The translations under genes were made by a program, and so were the position numbers. From NCBI RefSeq assembly GCF_037102585.1, contig NW_027043838.1, positions 868,001-932,000 of the forward strand: a stretch of DNA of 64,000 bases, given 5' to 3'. The DNA is from Saccharomycopsis crataegensis. Lineage: Eukaryota > Ascomycota > Saccharomycetes > Ascoideales > Saccharomycopsidaceae. Under the pieces are notes generated by a model. It was not told the DNA's origin. It made no database searches and saw nothing but the letters and a program-made list of their open reading frames with translations. This document shows positions 19,516-29,906 of the stretch, in pieces (the first letter of the stretch is position 1; each line of letters begins with the position of its first letter).

Positions 19516-22359
19516 TTAATCACTATCACTATCTGGATTGGCAATAAACAAACCACCACCCCTGTTGTGGTATCCAGCACTGCCCCCAACCGTGCCCACA
19601 CTATTGATGCTCTCGTATCTATTCACCATCGACGGACTTCCTGGACTAACCACCCCAACATCAGTATAGTCCGGCGCTACCACTGAGCCATCGCTATCTT
19701 CATCACCTAAAATGCTTCCATCATTGTATTGTCTGGCCTTTTTCTGTTCTTCCTCTTGAACGGCCTTCACAGCATCAATATCCTCTTTAAATTCGGCAAA
19801 AATATCTTCATCATCACTATCGCTAAGCTTCCCTGCTCCCGCAGGTGTCGTTGCTACCGATTGTCTGAACATCGTGGTATTTCCATCCAAACTCACCCTG
19901 GTAATGCTATCATTATTGGTGCTCACCACTGCATCGTCATCGTCTCCCGTGGCCAATAATCTAGGTTGTAATGATACATGTTTGATATCCTTGGAAAACC
20001 CACTGATGAACCCTGATGCCCGATGGGTTGATCCACCAGGTTGACCCAGTCTTCTATTAATCATGGCACTACTAATGCCTCCAGCACCAACGGTGTTAGT
20101 AGCAGATGAAGATGAAGATGAAGATTTCTTAGCAGGACGAATGGCAATTGGCAACTTCCATTTACGGATCACCGTGGTATTGGCACACATTGTCTGGTTC
20201 CGAATCGCTTCCACATATGATGATTTCTCTCCTTGGCCTGGTTGTTTTGAATTCTTAATCACCGCAGCAACTCCTGGCCCCACAGTACCACCACCGTTGG
20301 CAATTGTCGAATCAAACGGGGATACTTTATCATCATACACACTATTGGGTAAGTGCGGATTGGACATCCGATGACTTGGCCCTCGTAGTTGTTGACTTTG
20401 CCCAACATTCATTAGCTTGGTATTACGAATTTCCACAGGAACTGGGCCTCTTGGAACTTGATAATTGAAAGTACTACCCTGATCGTCGGGAGTTGGACCA
20501 GATAACATCGACCCTTCCCTAGAGTCAGTAGGCACACCAAAGAACCCCCATGGAGCACCATCATCATTATTAGTGGTTGCTTCTGGGTTATAATTAGCTT
20601 GGTTATAACCAGCTGACTCATTGATACCACCTCCTGGAGTATTGGCAAACTGTTGGTCTTGTAGATATTTTGTCGATTCGGGGAAATCAATATGGTCCAT
20701 GGTACTGTGACCATCTCCATCGTCGTAGTCGATAGCCGTTTTTTGAGGTGGCGTTGCGTCTACTTCACTTATTGATTCACTGTTCGAGTCATCATCAGTG
20801 ACGTTATTGGCAACCACCATTTTACGGGGTTTGTTATTATCATACCCATCACTGCCATACGGACTATACAAAGGTGATCTTGCAGTAAAACTTAATTCTT
20901 CACCTTGGTGATCTTCGCCATCATGGTATTGATCGAACCTTTCCAGAGCTTGGAAATTGGCAGATCCTGTATCATCATAACTATCATCAGATTTCAACGT
21001 AGGAATATGATTCAATAATGGTGGGATGGAATTATTTTCTTCAGCTCTGTTATTCATAACAGATTCATCATAGTATTGATTTGCTCTACCATCACCCATG
21101 AGTTCAGAATCGTCATCGCTGGGGTACCCAAAGCCGTCTTCATCCTCTGATCCCATATTGAAAATCGGTTGATTCAACAGCAGTGGATGCTCGATGGTGT
21201 CTTCATTAGTTGGTCTGGATATCGTACTAGTCATTTCCCTCACAGTATCAGCAGTGGAGTATTGACCCATCGAATATTGACCCACAGAAGGCCCACGAGA
21301 TCTTCCTGCTCCTTGGAAGCCTGGGGGAACAAATAATGAATCCTGAGGGTAATTCCCTGCAAAATCTGCCGAAGAATACAGATTTGTTTGATCAGGTACC
21401 TCATAATTATTTGGGTAAGTGGTGTGTAATTCATCTAAATATCCACCAACAGGAGCCGAATCGTAATTTGATACTCCTTCCACCTCATAGTGGGTTGGAT
21501 TTTCTACTCCCACATCACTATCCCCACCAATTATGGTATTGTTCATAATTTCCAAACCATGATGATGATCTCCTTCTTCATCCTCTTCTTGTTCATGTAC
21601 TACTGTGAAATCATTATGGGTTGGTGCAATCTCATCACCATCACTATCACTATCGAATAAATGCGATCTTCTTTTCAACGATTCATGCCGTTCCATTTCT
21701 CTATTTTTCGGCGATAACAACAACAATTGCTGGTCCAATCGTTCATGCTCTGCTCGCAATTTCATGTGGTTTTCATTGAGCAATTCATCTAATTTATCTG
21801 TTGACTTCCCAGCATCGTCGAAATACGAACCATTCGAACGGGTTTTATATAATGAATATGGACCCTGTTCCGGAGAAAGATGATCGTTGGTTAGTGGTTT
21901 CAGAGAACTAATAGGAGGTGAAGGATCAGCCGAATTTTGACCAGTAGCATTGGTTTCTTGTGGATGCTTTGCTTCATGGAAATAGAACCCTTCAATATCG
22001 TTGGTATTCGTTGGTGGTGGGGGTTTCCGACGAGGCTTGGCTTTGGCAGGGTGCAATTCATTACTGGTAACTTCAGGATGGTGTGATTCTGTATGATTTG
22101 AAGACAAATTCAGTGAGGAAGAAAGAGTAGCAGTAGTTTCCTGGGGAATTGTCGGTAATTTTGCTTTCTGGGAATGTTCTTGCTTCTTAACTATCGTGGA
22201 CACTGGCTTGCTATTGCTACTAGGAGTCAGTTTTTTTGGCGATGACACGGGGGTTTGATGAGAAGAAGGCGTAGGAGCATCTGAAAACACCGATCCAAAG
22301 ATCTTAAGTGATGATCTTTTAAATAGAGAGCTGCTTCTCTTTGATTTATTATTGCTCAT
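19516..22359 (-). CDS. Large disordered Ser/Asp-rich protein, unrecognised
   Basis: 947 residues, Ser/Thr/Asn/Asp-rich with little predicted globular structure. It opens with a basic Ser-rich head (SNNKSKRSSSLFKRSSLKIF). Acidic stretches recur (DSDSDGDE, EQEEDEEGDHH, SDSDDEDIFAEFKED). A short conserved-looking, more ordered patch near residues 720-745 reads VIRKWKLPIAIRPAKK. A helix-prone region with KEDIDAVKAVQEEEQKKARQ lies near 870-890. There is no TM segment. The architecture resembles cortical or bud-neck scaffold proteins and phospho-regulated cell-cycle substrates of yeasts, but I cannot name the family. The long uninterrupted frame and codon use like the neighbours make it a real gene. 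Confidence 0.75.
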   Translation of the reverse strand: MSNNKSKRSSSLFKRSSLKIFGSVFSDAPTPSSHQTPVSSPKKLTPSSNSKPVSTIVKKQEHSQKAKLPTIPQETTATLSSSLNLSSNHTESHHPEVTSNELHPAKAKPRRKPPPPTNTNDIEGFYFHEAKHPQETNATGQNSADPSPPISSLKPLTNDHLSPEQGPYSLYKTRSNGSYFDDAGKSTDKLDELLNENHMKLRAEHERLDQQLLLLSPKNREMERHESLKRRSHLFDSDSDGDEIAPTHNDFTVVHEQEEDEEGDHHHGLEIMNNTIIGGDSDVGVENPTHYEVEGVSNYDSAPVGGYLDELHTTYPNNYEVPDQTNLYSSADFAGNYPQDSLFVPPGFQGAGRSRGPSVGQYSMGQYSTADTVREMTSTISRPTNEDTIEHPLLLNQPIFNMGSEDEDGFGYPSDDDSELMGDGRANQYYDESVMNNRAEENNSIPPLLNHIPTLKSDDSYDDTGSANFQALERFDQYHDGEDHQGEELSFTARSPLYSPYGSDGYDNNKPRKMVVANNVTDDDSNSESISEVDATPPQKTAIDYDDGDGHSTMDHIDFPESTKYLQDQQFANTPGGGINESAGYNQANYNPEATTNNDDGAPWGFFGVPTDSREGSMLSGPTPDDQGSTFNYQVPRGPVPVEIRNTKLMNVGQSQQLRGPSHRMSNPHLPNSVYDDKVSPFDSTIANGGGTVGPGVAAVIKNSKQPGQGEKSSYVEAIRNQTMCANTTVIRKWKLPIAIRPAKKSSSSSSSATNTVGAGGISSAMINRRLGQPGGSTHRASGFISGFSKDIKHVSLQPRLLATGDDDDAVVSTNNDSITRVSLDGNTTMFRQSVATTPAGAGKLSDSDDEDIFAEFKEDIDAVKAVQEEEQKKARQYNDGSILGDEDSDGSVVAPDYTDVGVVSPGSPSMVNRYESINSVGTVGGSAGYHNRGGGLFIANPDSDSD

Positions 22360-22783
22360 GGCGCCAAGTACTTTTTTGAATTATCCAAGAATTGGTTTAT
22401 CTATGCTTGGTGATGCAACGTGTGGGTATCATCAATAGTAAAAATGATAATGACAATGGTAATAATAACAATTTTTGGCCCTGAAGATCGTAATGATCCT
22501 ATTAAATGTGAGTTATTCCTATTATTGTTTTTAATTCTGGGTATTCTTATTGGGGGGAATTGGGTTCTATTAGTTAATTGGGAAATTTGGAAAAAAAAAA
22601 AGAAAAACAATCCCGTGCGCCAATGTTTGACACAAAATGAACCCCTACAGTTATTATTCGATAAAATTAGAAGATACAAAAAGATACATTAATAAGACGC
22701 AATAAATTATAGAAATCCCGGAGAACTAAGCTCTGAAGATCATTATGATCATAATTAATACGCAAAAAAAAACAATCTACGTT
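22360..22783. other. Intergenic between two minus-strand genes
   Basis: Promoter of the disordered protein gene and terminator region of the PhoD-like gene. It is AT-rich with A-runs at about 22593 and 22766. Small ORFs on both strands show no recognisable content. Confidence 0.4.
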
Positions 22784-24913
22784 TCAATTCTTGACCCCAA
22801 CATCCTTCAACTGGTATTCCCCAACCATTGGTGGCACCAACACTTCGTAACGGGCACATTCTTCATTAACGATTTCTGAATGACGCTCCACATGAATACT
22901 GGCAACCAAAGAGTCTGGCATCACCGGATAAGCAACTTTGTCCAAAGTGTTGTGTAACACATTACCCCCAAGATCAGAACCTGGCGTAACGAGCCCAGGG
23001 TATCTGCCAGCAATATACTGTTTAGCATCATTGGTGTCTCCTGCACTAACATTGGCAGCGTTACCACTGGAATAATACGGATCTTGTTTGACCAATACTA
23101 AATCAGACCAATTTCTCTTATTCAAAAACATGTTATTGTCTCTGTCCTCGCCATCAACATCCTTGTGGAACAATCTCACCATATCTTCATCGGTGTTCCT
23201 GTCAAACCGATGAATCTTGCTTCGCTTGTATAACAACGTTGCCATGCCGTTTGGTGGAGGAGCGTTGGTGATGGCACTGGAGATGACGTTCAATATTAAT
23301 CGAGGATCTTGTTCTGGATGGGTCAACACATGCTCGTTGGCTTCAATTCTCTTGGAAATCATACTATGCTTGTGGATTTTGCTTTTGAATCGTCCCACAG
23401 CGGCAAGATGGACATCCCCTGACAAAATGGTGATTCTCACCCCATTGGCGGCCCCAAATTCTTGTAATTTCCCTACAAGATAATTACGTTCGTGTTTGTG
23501 ATGTTTTGCGCACCAATGATCTTCCAAATCATCAAGAACTTCGATACTCCCATCGAACTCGTTAACCAATCCTTTGGAAACGATTCGTTTTTGGGCCAAC
23601 ATCCGCACTGGGGCTAATGCTCTGGAAGTTAAGATTTTTTCTAACCATACAAGACGAGGATAAGCAATTGGGACCCCCAATAATATTAGCAAATGTTTGA
23701 TATCCCCATTAGCAGCCTTGATTTCTGATTCAAGTCTGGCAAAGATCTCATTATAAGTAGCGTAGGTAAGAATTTGATCGCGTTTTCTTTCAGTTCGGCA
23801 ATCAAACCCGACATAAGCGATTTCTTTACCCAATCTGATATAATTAGAATGTGACAATTCTTCCATATAAGGTCCTGGTTGAGCCCCGAAAATCCAACTT
23901 GGTTCATTCAATTGGGGTTGTTCATGAGGGGCGGTGTGGTGTTGGAAAATCATGTAATATTTGAAGGCTACTTTCCCCAACCCTTTGAAAACTGGGGCAT
24001 CCATAGTTTCGTGTTTATAAGTCCCGTACCCATCGATGACATCGTGATCATCGTAGATGTTTGCGGTAGGGATAGTCGATAACGCTACTGGGAATAACGC
24101 TTGTAAAGTCTTGCCTTGGCTACCTGACCAATGACCACTTCCGAACCAATCGGTATAATTTTGCAAATAGAATTGGTCCAACGAGTTTTTCAAATCGTCA
24201 TTGAATGGGGCCTTCATTTTCTTTAGTGGATTAGATTCTTCCAACCAGTCTTGGAAATCTTGTGACACGAGTTTGACCTTATCACAGTATAATTGGTCAC
24301 CACCACCAATGGCGACGTGATAGTGTAACTTGCCGTGTTTTTCTAACACGTCGTACCAAAGTGAGTTCTTGTATTCAGAAGTGTCGGTGGCGAGAGAGAA
24401 CCCATTACAAGAGAAACTAACAACGTTCATCGATTGGGTTAACGATGGGATGTAGAAATGATATTGGGGTTTATTGACACCATTGACGGAATACACCACT
24501 TTCTGCTCAACAGAATTAAGTTGTATATCAATATTGTATCTCCAGAAAGAAAGACCATTGGTGGCAAAGAATTGGGTGCCCGGGAACGAGCCGCTGTTGA
24601 TGGTTGGAGTAGTATTAGTGGTATTACTGGCGGGGCCCACGGAGAAGTCAATGGTTGGTGGAGTTCCAGGATTCTCAGTGGTTGAGTCATTGGTCACCAA
24701 CATTGCTGTAGCTCTGTAATTATTCAATGGCTTGCCATCTTGTCGTTCGTGGGTTGCCAACAATCTGATGATAGGGCCAACTTTGACGTCGACGGGTGGG
24801 GAACCAAATGGGACGGAGGCAGGAGGCAGGTCTGGGACATTGACGGCACTTTGTTGACCTATGGAAGCATAATACTCCAACGGATGAGGCGCGAACCAGT
24901 CACTAGTAGACAT
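22784..24913 (-). CDS. PhoD-like metallophosphatase
   Basis: 709 residues. It belongs to the fungal PhoD-like phosphatase family of metallophosphoesterases. Motifs in order: IGGGDQLYCD (about 205), NIYDDHDVIDGYGTY (about 285), a HLLILLGVPIAYPR segment (about 400), and ILSGDVHLAAVGRF (about 505). These carry the metal-binding Asp/His residues of the PhoD fold. The N-terminal ~150 residues form a beta-rich domain with SVNGVNKPQYHFYIPS. No signal peptide is evident, so the protein is probably cytosolic or peripheral; the substrate is unknown. The start codon is preceded immediately by a (CAA)n 5' leader. Confidence 0.88.
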   Translation of the reverse strand: MSTSDWFAPHPLEYYASIGQQSAVNVPDLPPASVPFGSPPVDVKVGPIIRLLATHERQDGKPLNNYRATAMLVTNDSTTENPGTPPTIDFSVGPASNTTNTTPTINSGSFPGTQFFATNGLSFWRYNIDIQLNSVEQKVVYSVNGVNKPQYHFYIPSLTQSMNVVSFSCNGFSLATDTSEYKNSLWYDVLEKHGKLHYHVAIGGGDQLYCDKVKLVSQDFQDWLEESNPLKKMKAPFNDDLKNSLDQFYLQNYTDWFGSGHWSGSQGKTLQALFPVALSTIPTANIYDDHDVIDGYGTYKHETMDAPVFKGLGKVAFKYYMIFQHHTAPHEQPQLNEPSWIFGAQPGPYMEELSHSNYIRLGKEIAYVGFDCRTERKRDQILTYATYNEIFARLESEIKAANGDIKHLLILLGVPIAYPRLVWLEKILTSRALAPVRMLAQKRIVSKGLVNEFDGSIEVLDDLEDHWCAKHHKHERNYLVGKLQEFGAANGVRITILSGDVHLAAVGRFKSKIHKHSMISKRIEANEHVLTHPEQDPRLILNVISSAITNAPPPNGMATLLYKRSKIHRFDRNTDEDMVRLFHKDVDGEDRDNNMFLNKRNWSDLVLVKQDPYYSSGNAANVSAGDTNDAKQYIAGRYPGLVTPGSDLGGNVLHNTLDKVAYPVMPDSLVASIHVERHSEIVNEECARYEVLVPPMVGEYQLKDVGVKN

Positions 24914-24915
24914 TG

Positions 24916-24916
24916 G

Positions 24917-24957
<41 letters not shown>

Positions 24958-24959
24958 GG
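24916..24959 (-). repeat. (CAA)n microsatellite in the leader of the PhoD-like gene
   Basis: About 14 tandem CAA units on the coding strand, ending directly in front of the ATG. CAA repeats are unstructured in RNA, so an effect on translation initiation is plausible (inference). It could also have been taken for coding polyQ, but the in-frame ATG that matches the family start lies after it. Confidence 0.8.
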
Positions 24960-25136
24960 TGGAGGGAAGAATAAATGGGACGATACTTTTTTTTTTAAGG
25001 TGTCTGTCAATGCTTGTTTTTTTGGGTTTTTTTTTTCTGACGTATTTTTCAATTACGGAGGCTGGTTGGTTGGCCAACACTACAAATTATGGTGACAAAA
25101 ACAACTAATAATAGTAATAATAATACACAAATACAT

Positions 25137-25649
25137 TCAATCCAATTCAGCTACCAACCGCAACCCTAACGAATACTTTCCTCTGTCGTCAACGAGCCAC
25201 CCGTTACTCACCATGCTCTTAAAGAGTTGCTGACCAGCCACCATCAGCTTGCCGGTGATTTCATGGTATAGATTGAGGGCCTCGCTACTGCTGATATTAT
25301 TATTATTGTCATCGGTGCACTGTTGGATTACTGTGGTTATCACTTTGATATCTTCGGCACTGTACTCGGTGTTCAACTTTGACGGCTGGTCCTCGACCAA
25401 ATTGACAAACGAATAGTAGATGTTCCGGTCCTCTAGATTATTCCGGTCCTTGTGTCGTTTTATTTCGTAGTTCATCGGGAGCATCATCACGTTGATTTGG
25501 CCAATGGTGTGTTCGAGAAGATCGTAGTCGTAGTCGTCGTCGTTGTTATTGTTGCTGGTCATTGCCTTGAAGAACTTTGCTAGTGATCGTTCACTAATGG
25601 TCTTTGACGCCATGACATATTGTAGAAGGGGACGGTGGTCGAACTCCAT
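25137..25649 (-). CDS. NSE1: Nse1-like Smc5/6 subunit lacking the RING part
   Basis: 170 residues from MEFDHRPLLQYVMASKTISE. Nse1 is a non-SMC subunit of the Smc5/6 DNA-repair complex: an N-terminal winged-helix pair binds Nse3, and a C-terminal variant RING gives ubiquitin-ligase activity. The N-terminal features are present: LLQYVMASKTISERS, then GQINVMMLPMNYEIK, IYYSFVNLVEDQPSKL, YSAEDIKVITTVI and a wing with LFKSMVSNGWLVDDRGKYSLGLRLVAELD. The frame ends there, where other Nse1 proteins go on to a Cys/His-rich RING. Only 223 bases separate the stop from the next ATG, and I see no Cys-rich exon. An Asn/Asp low-complexity insert lies near residues 33-45. It is divergent from BRE2 (197 bases). 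Confidence 0.75.
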   Translation of the reverse strand: MEFDHRPLLQYVMASKTISERSLAKFFKAMTSNNNNDDDYDYDLLEHTIGQINVMMLPMNYEIKRHKDRNNLEDRNIYYSFVNLVEDQPSKLNTEYSAEDIKVITTVIQQCTDDNNNNISSSEALNLYHEITGKLMVAGQQLFKSMVSNGWLVDDRGKYSLGLRLVAELD

Positions 25650-25846
25650 GCTGTACAAACCTATATTATGTCTAAGTATCTATCTAGAGCGGGTCAACAT
25701 GGTTTATAACACAGACAAAATCACCATATTTTTTTTTTATTTTTCATTTTTCGCGTAGCGCGAATATCCTTAAAAAAAAAATCCCACCATTGAAGAACTA
25801 ATTGATATGTAAAGGATATATCACATAGATAGATATTATAATTACA
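25650..25846. promoter_or_regulatory. Short divergent promoter, NSE1 / BRE2
   Basis: 197 bases between two divergent start codons, with T- and A-runs (25730-25780) that probably exclude nucleosomes. A GCG-TAGC-GCG-like short palindrome (TTCGCGTAGCGCGAA) lies at about 25749-25763. Confidence 0.5.
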
Positions 25847-27208
25847 ATGGCAGAAGACCAGACACCCTTGGCGATATTCCGCACTCCTTACACCCTAGAA
25901 GATGCTCTATCCCCATCAACCCCTCCCACGATGATCCCCAACGGACCATTATCATTATCATCATCTTCATCGTCATCTTCTTCTTCCTCTTCTTCTTTAT
26001 TCTATAAAACCGATGATCACCCATTCAACAAAAGAGGTTTCAAATACAAACCATGCCGTCCCAACCCTCTATTCCCCAAATTGCTCTATTCCACTTCCGA
26101 TCTCCCGCCTTATAATGCCAGAATATCCTATTTTGATCGGTCTCAGGGCACAATAGTCAATCAGAAAATGGATACCGTAACCACCACCGAAGGCTGGAGA
26201 AGTGTCAGAAGTACTGTCCCCATCGCGGAGGGCAAATGGTATTTTGAATTCGAAATCATAAAGGGAATTGATAGGGAATTGCCTGACAATCGCTGCCATG
26301 TCAGATTAGGGATTGCCAGAAGAGAAGCATCATTAGAGGCTCCCATTGGTTACGATGCTTATGGTTACGGATTGCGAGACGTCAAAGGTCAAAAAATCCA
26401 TTTATCAAGACCAGTGAACTTCTGCCACGACGAGAAAAACGACGATCAATCATTGGTAACTGGGGATGTCATTGGAATGTTAGTGGAATTACCATCGTTG
26501 ACAATACAACGAGACATTGTTCATCAACAAATCCTTCATAAAACCCCTGGTGAACCTACTGATGCCACAAGTTATTATGATAATAATGAAACAGGATCAT
26601 TATCTAACGCCAATAGTAAAAAACGCAAAAAGAGAAAACTTGATGATGAACGTCATCAAATCACCAAACTAGATGATGGCCACCAACAGCAAATCACCCG
26701 CGATCAAATCCCAATTCGGTACAAGAACCAGCTCTATTATGAACAGTTCGAATACATCCCCACCGCCCCGTTCGAGCATCTACTAAACCCAGTAACGGTA
26801 TTTGGTGAGCGGGCCATTCGAGATTCCAAACCTTTCCGGCCAGCGACTTTACCAGGCCTGAAATTAACTGTTTTCAAAAACGGGACCTCAATGGGAGTAG
26901 CCTTCCATGATCTTTATGCATTTTTACCTCCATCATCAAAACTAAGTAAAGCACAATCAAGAGATAAACAGTACAAAGATGATGGCAAACTAGGATACTT
27001 CCCAATGATGAGTGTTTTCAAAGGTGGAGAAGTGAAATTGAATCCTGGTCCTCATTGGAATGGTGTCAATCAGGACTTGAAACGCCGGCTAGAAAATGGC
27101 GATATCAAGGGATATTATCAAAGATACCATGAAATAATTTCCGAAGACATTGTGTTTGATATTATCGATGAAGTGGAATGTGAGCTTTTTGAGGAAAAGG
27201 TACGGTGA
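25847..27208 (+). CDS. BRE2: Bre2, SPRY subunit of the COMPASS H3K4 methyltransferase
   Basis: 453 residues. It is the Ash2L/Bre2 ortholog and, with Sdc1, stimulates Set1-dependent histone H3 K4 methylation in the nucleus. The split SPRY domain runs from about 95 to 420: GWRSVRSTVPIAEGKWYFEF, then CHVRLGIARREASLEAPIGY and DAYGYGLRDVKGQKIH. A loop with basic KKRKKRK separates this from FKNGTSMGVAFHDLYAFLPP and LGYFPMMSVFKGGEVKLNPG. The N-terminal tail carries a Ser run (about 38-50). The only in-frame CTG (26858) sits in PGxKLTVFKNG, where I would expect a small or polar residue rather than Leu. Confidence 0.93.
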   Translation: MAEDQTPLAIFRTPYTLEDALSPSTPPTMIPNGPLSLSSSSSSSSSSSSSLFYKTDDHPFNKRGFKYKPCRPNPLFPKLLYSTSDLPPYNARISYFDRSQGTIVNQKMDTVTTTEGWRSVRSTVPIAEGKWYFEFEIIKGIDRELPDNRCHVRLGIARREASLEAPIGYDAYGYGLRDVKGQKIHLSRPVNFCHDEKNDDQSLVTGDVIGMLVELPSLTIQRDIVHQQILHKTPGEPTDATSYYDNNETGSLSNANSKKRKKRKLDDERHQITKLDDGHQQQITRDQIPIRYKNQLYYEQFEYIPTAPFEHLLNPVTVFGERAIRDSKPFRPATLPGLKLTVFKNGTSMGVAFHDLYAFLPPSSKLSKAQSRDKQYKDDGKLGYFPMMSVFKGGEVKLNPGPHWNGVNQDLKRRLENGDIKGYYQRYHEIISEDIVFDIIDEVECELFEEKVR

Positions 27209-27540
27209 TTTTATTGTTCATTTGTGTCAAACAGTACCAAAAATAATTCATGCTATTACAGTTTCTTTACTCAAACTAAATAGAAATCAATTTCATACTA
27301 CACAAATAAATAGTTCACCACCTAAAATAATACATTTCCTTCGTGGATGATACCAGCGGGTCATTTAAACCTGAAACATCTTTACAAGTATGGAGAATAA
27401 TTGGAAGTCCAACAGATAATCGTTTACAAGATAATATAAGCAAACTACTAGTTTATTAAGCTGTAACTTGTAAAAATATTACAACAAAATTAATTTCTTC
27501 ACAGTGAAGACAGTGAAGATTCCTCAGGGAATAAAAAGGG
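27209..27540. other. Intergenic, diverged flank of repeat copy 2
   Basis: BRE2 3' region, then from about 27450 a stretch only partly similar to 16143-16222 that precedes the near-identical core of the 2-kb repeat. Confidence 0.6.
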
Positions 27541-29284
27541 TGTCGATCTACCTTTGCGCCCTCCTCTTGAATTTGCTAGTAATTGCTCTTGGTTTTTTCT
27601 CTGCAAACTTCATTTTCCAAGTTTTTGAGCGTTTGGAGATCATCGTTAATATAATTGACTTTATCACACATAATGGAGTTTTCAAAGTCAAAGACAAAAA
27701 AATTGCCATCCTTCCAGCCAATATTTTCCATGGTCAATTCATCATAGGTGATGTTAGCTTTTGCTAAACGGCGGAGCTGTTCCCTACCATGTCAGAATTG
27801 GTCAGACGTAGTTGGTTTGATTTCTCCGAGATTTTCCATTGCTAGATAATAACCACCAAATAAAAAATTTCCATTAGATGATAGAATCATTTTCCCACTC
27901 CCCAATATTCTTGGAACATTTATGGTCAAATGTGGGTTGAGGATATTGAACTTCTCAATTGCATCATATATTTTTATCTCGTTTTTGAATGATGAAACTT
28001 CATAATTTAAATATTCTGTAATTTCTTTTTCAGTAAGATCGTCATCTAGACCTTCAATGAAGTAGTTCATGCCCAAAATTTTCACTAAAACCTCATCAAT
28101 CCCTTCAACTAAAATAGTATACTTGATACCAAAACGTTCAGCAAAAGTATCAAACTTCATTGAGATTACTTCATTTCGGGATTCAAATCCACACTTCAAT
28201 TCTTTATAAATATTTTTTCCAATGTCAAAATGTAATATATCCTTAGCTGGTAGGTAATTGAGACAATCTTGTAGTTGTTGAGTTCATGATTCTTCCCGAC
28301 TCTTGCTAATTTTTTTTGGAATTGTTTCATTTTCTTGGTGACTTCTCGCTTGTATTCTTCAGGGTTTTTTTTTTAATTTTTATTACTTTTGAAAGTAGTG
28401 CAATGGCAAGCGCCGATCTTAGCGTGAAAACCTCATCATCAAACCTTTTTAAAGTATGGCTGAATGTTACCTTCACTTCGTCACCTCTTTTGCGAGACTT
28501 TTGGAACTGCATAAAATAACTGGACACAAAATTGGTGATGATAATTGTATCTGTGCATTCCTCTGCAAGGTATTCTGTGATCTGTCCCATGATAGAATTG
28601 TTCTTCGTTATATCTTCTTCATCATTTAGGGACACGAGGCCATATCTCTTAAGTTCACATATTAGTATGGTGTGTACTTGTACTCATGTTCATTTCTGCG
28701 GAAAAGAAAGCATTTTGACAAGTGATCTCTAGGGTGGACTTGTTTAATTCCGAGTATTGTTTTCCTGACACTATTGCGACAATCAATTCATCAACAGCTG
28801 GCTCACTCTTTGAAAAAACATTATTGAGGTCTCTCATTAGAGTTTCTTCCTTTTCAAAAAACTCTCCATTTTTCTCGTAATTCAATTCTCTATATAGCTG
28901 TAATATGGAGTTTTTGGTTCCTTGGATGTTATTGTGGTTCTTTTTGACTTTCGCTGATTCGGAAATCTGGACTTGGGCTGGTGGAAATGAAAAGAAAATC
29001 TTGTGCAAGTTTTTTGTGATTATGCTTTCTGAGAAGCATCTTTGGACTAAAAGTGTGTAGAACGGAGGGCTAAATTTATTGGTAATCTGCTTGAAGTTGA
29101 AGGTCAAATCACGAGTTTGGGTATGTTTCAAAACGTTGAAAAGTTTCTCATAAATGGTTTCTGGGGTCAGACTGTTTTGATAGCTGTTTATATGGAATTG
29201 GTAGAGAGGAGAGTACAATGGCGATAAATTCCTTTTGTACCGCACTGCAACATTAGGCAAACGAGAGGACAAATGTCTGATCAT
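27541..29284 (-). pseudogene. Broken kinase-like gene, copy 2
   Basis: Same gene relic as in copy 1. The longest intact segment here encodes 209 residues (28655-29284) starting MIRHLSSRLPNVAVRY, longer than its counterpart in copy 1. The other segments (about 102 and 135 residues, then a kinase-like tail) lie in different frames. The copy therefore also looks non-functional as one protein unless unrecognised introns are present. Whether any segment is expressed is unknown. Confidence 0.55.
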
Positions 29285-29550
29285 AGTGTCTTGCGAGGTT
29301 GGTGATGAATTTGAAGATTAAACTGGTGAATAAATGTTTTGTTGTAATATAAAGAGAATAGAGCACATAAAAGGTTTCATGATGAGCTACAAAAGCGGCA
29401 GCAACCACAGTGCATACAACCGCACCGCACCATTGGTATGACTTTGCAAAAGCACATTGCACGATTGTCCTGCTATTATTTCTCTTTGAATAAAGGTATC
29501 ATAAATAATTAGTATGAATTTCATTGCTAGTAGGTACCAATAATTAAAGC
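27541..29550 (-). repeat. 2-kb dispersed direct repeat, copy 2
   Basis: Second copy of the element at 16223-18233, same orientation, about 99.7% identical, 9.3 kb away. The two copies flank NDUFS5, the disordered protein, the PhoD-like phosphatase, NSE1 and BRE2. Both edges show a sharp drop in identity. Confidence 0.95.
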
Positions 29551-29906
29551 GCTATACTATGACTCACGCCTCTTGGTTGGCATGAATGTTTTCGATAGTT
29601 GGTACGAATAAAAAATGGAATCACTATATGAGAATCACATATTATCTATAATAAGTTTTTTTTAACGATTAGTTTCATCAATTACAATTTGTAAAATTTG
29701 TAAGATATGAAAAATATTTGTATTTAAATATGAAAAAAAAAAGGAGTTCTCGTCATAATCATCTTGACAAAAAATTAAGTATCTCAGATAATTACAACCT
29801 ACCTGAAACACACAAGAAAAAAATAAATAAATTAAAAAAATATCAAGATATTATCATATCTCATATTATTGTCATCACACATTGTCGTCTCATATTGTCA
29901 TTTCTA
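29551..29906. other. Intergenic, PFK1 3' side
   Basis: AT-rich region after repeat copy 2. The open frame on the plus strand (about 29718-30170) overlaps the PFK1 3' end and has no recognisable content. No RNA gene was seen. Confidence 0.4.
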
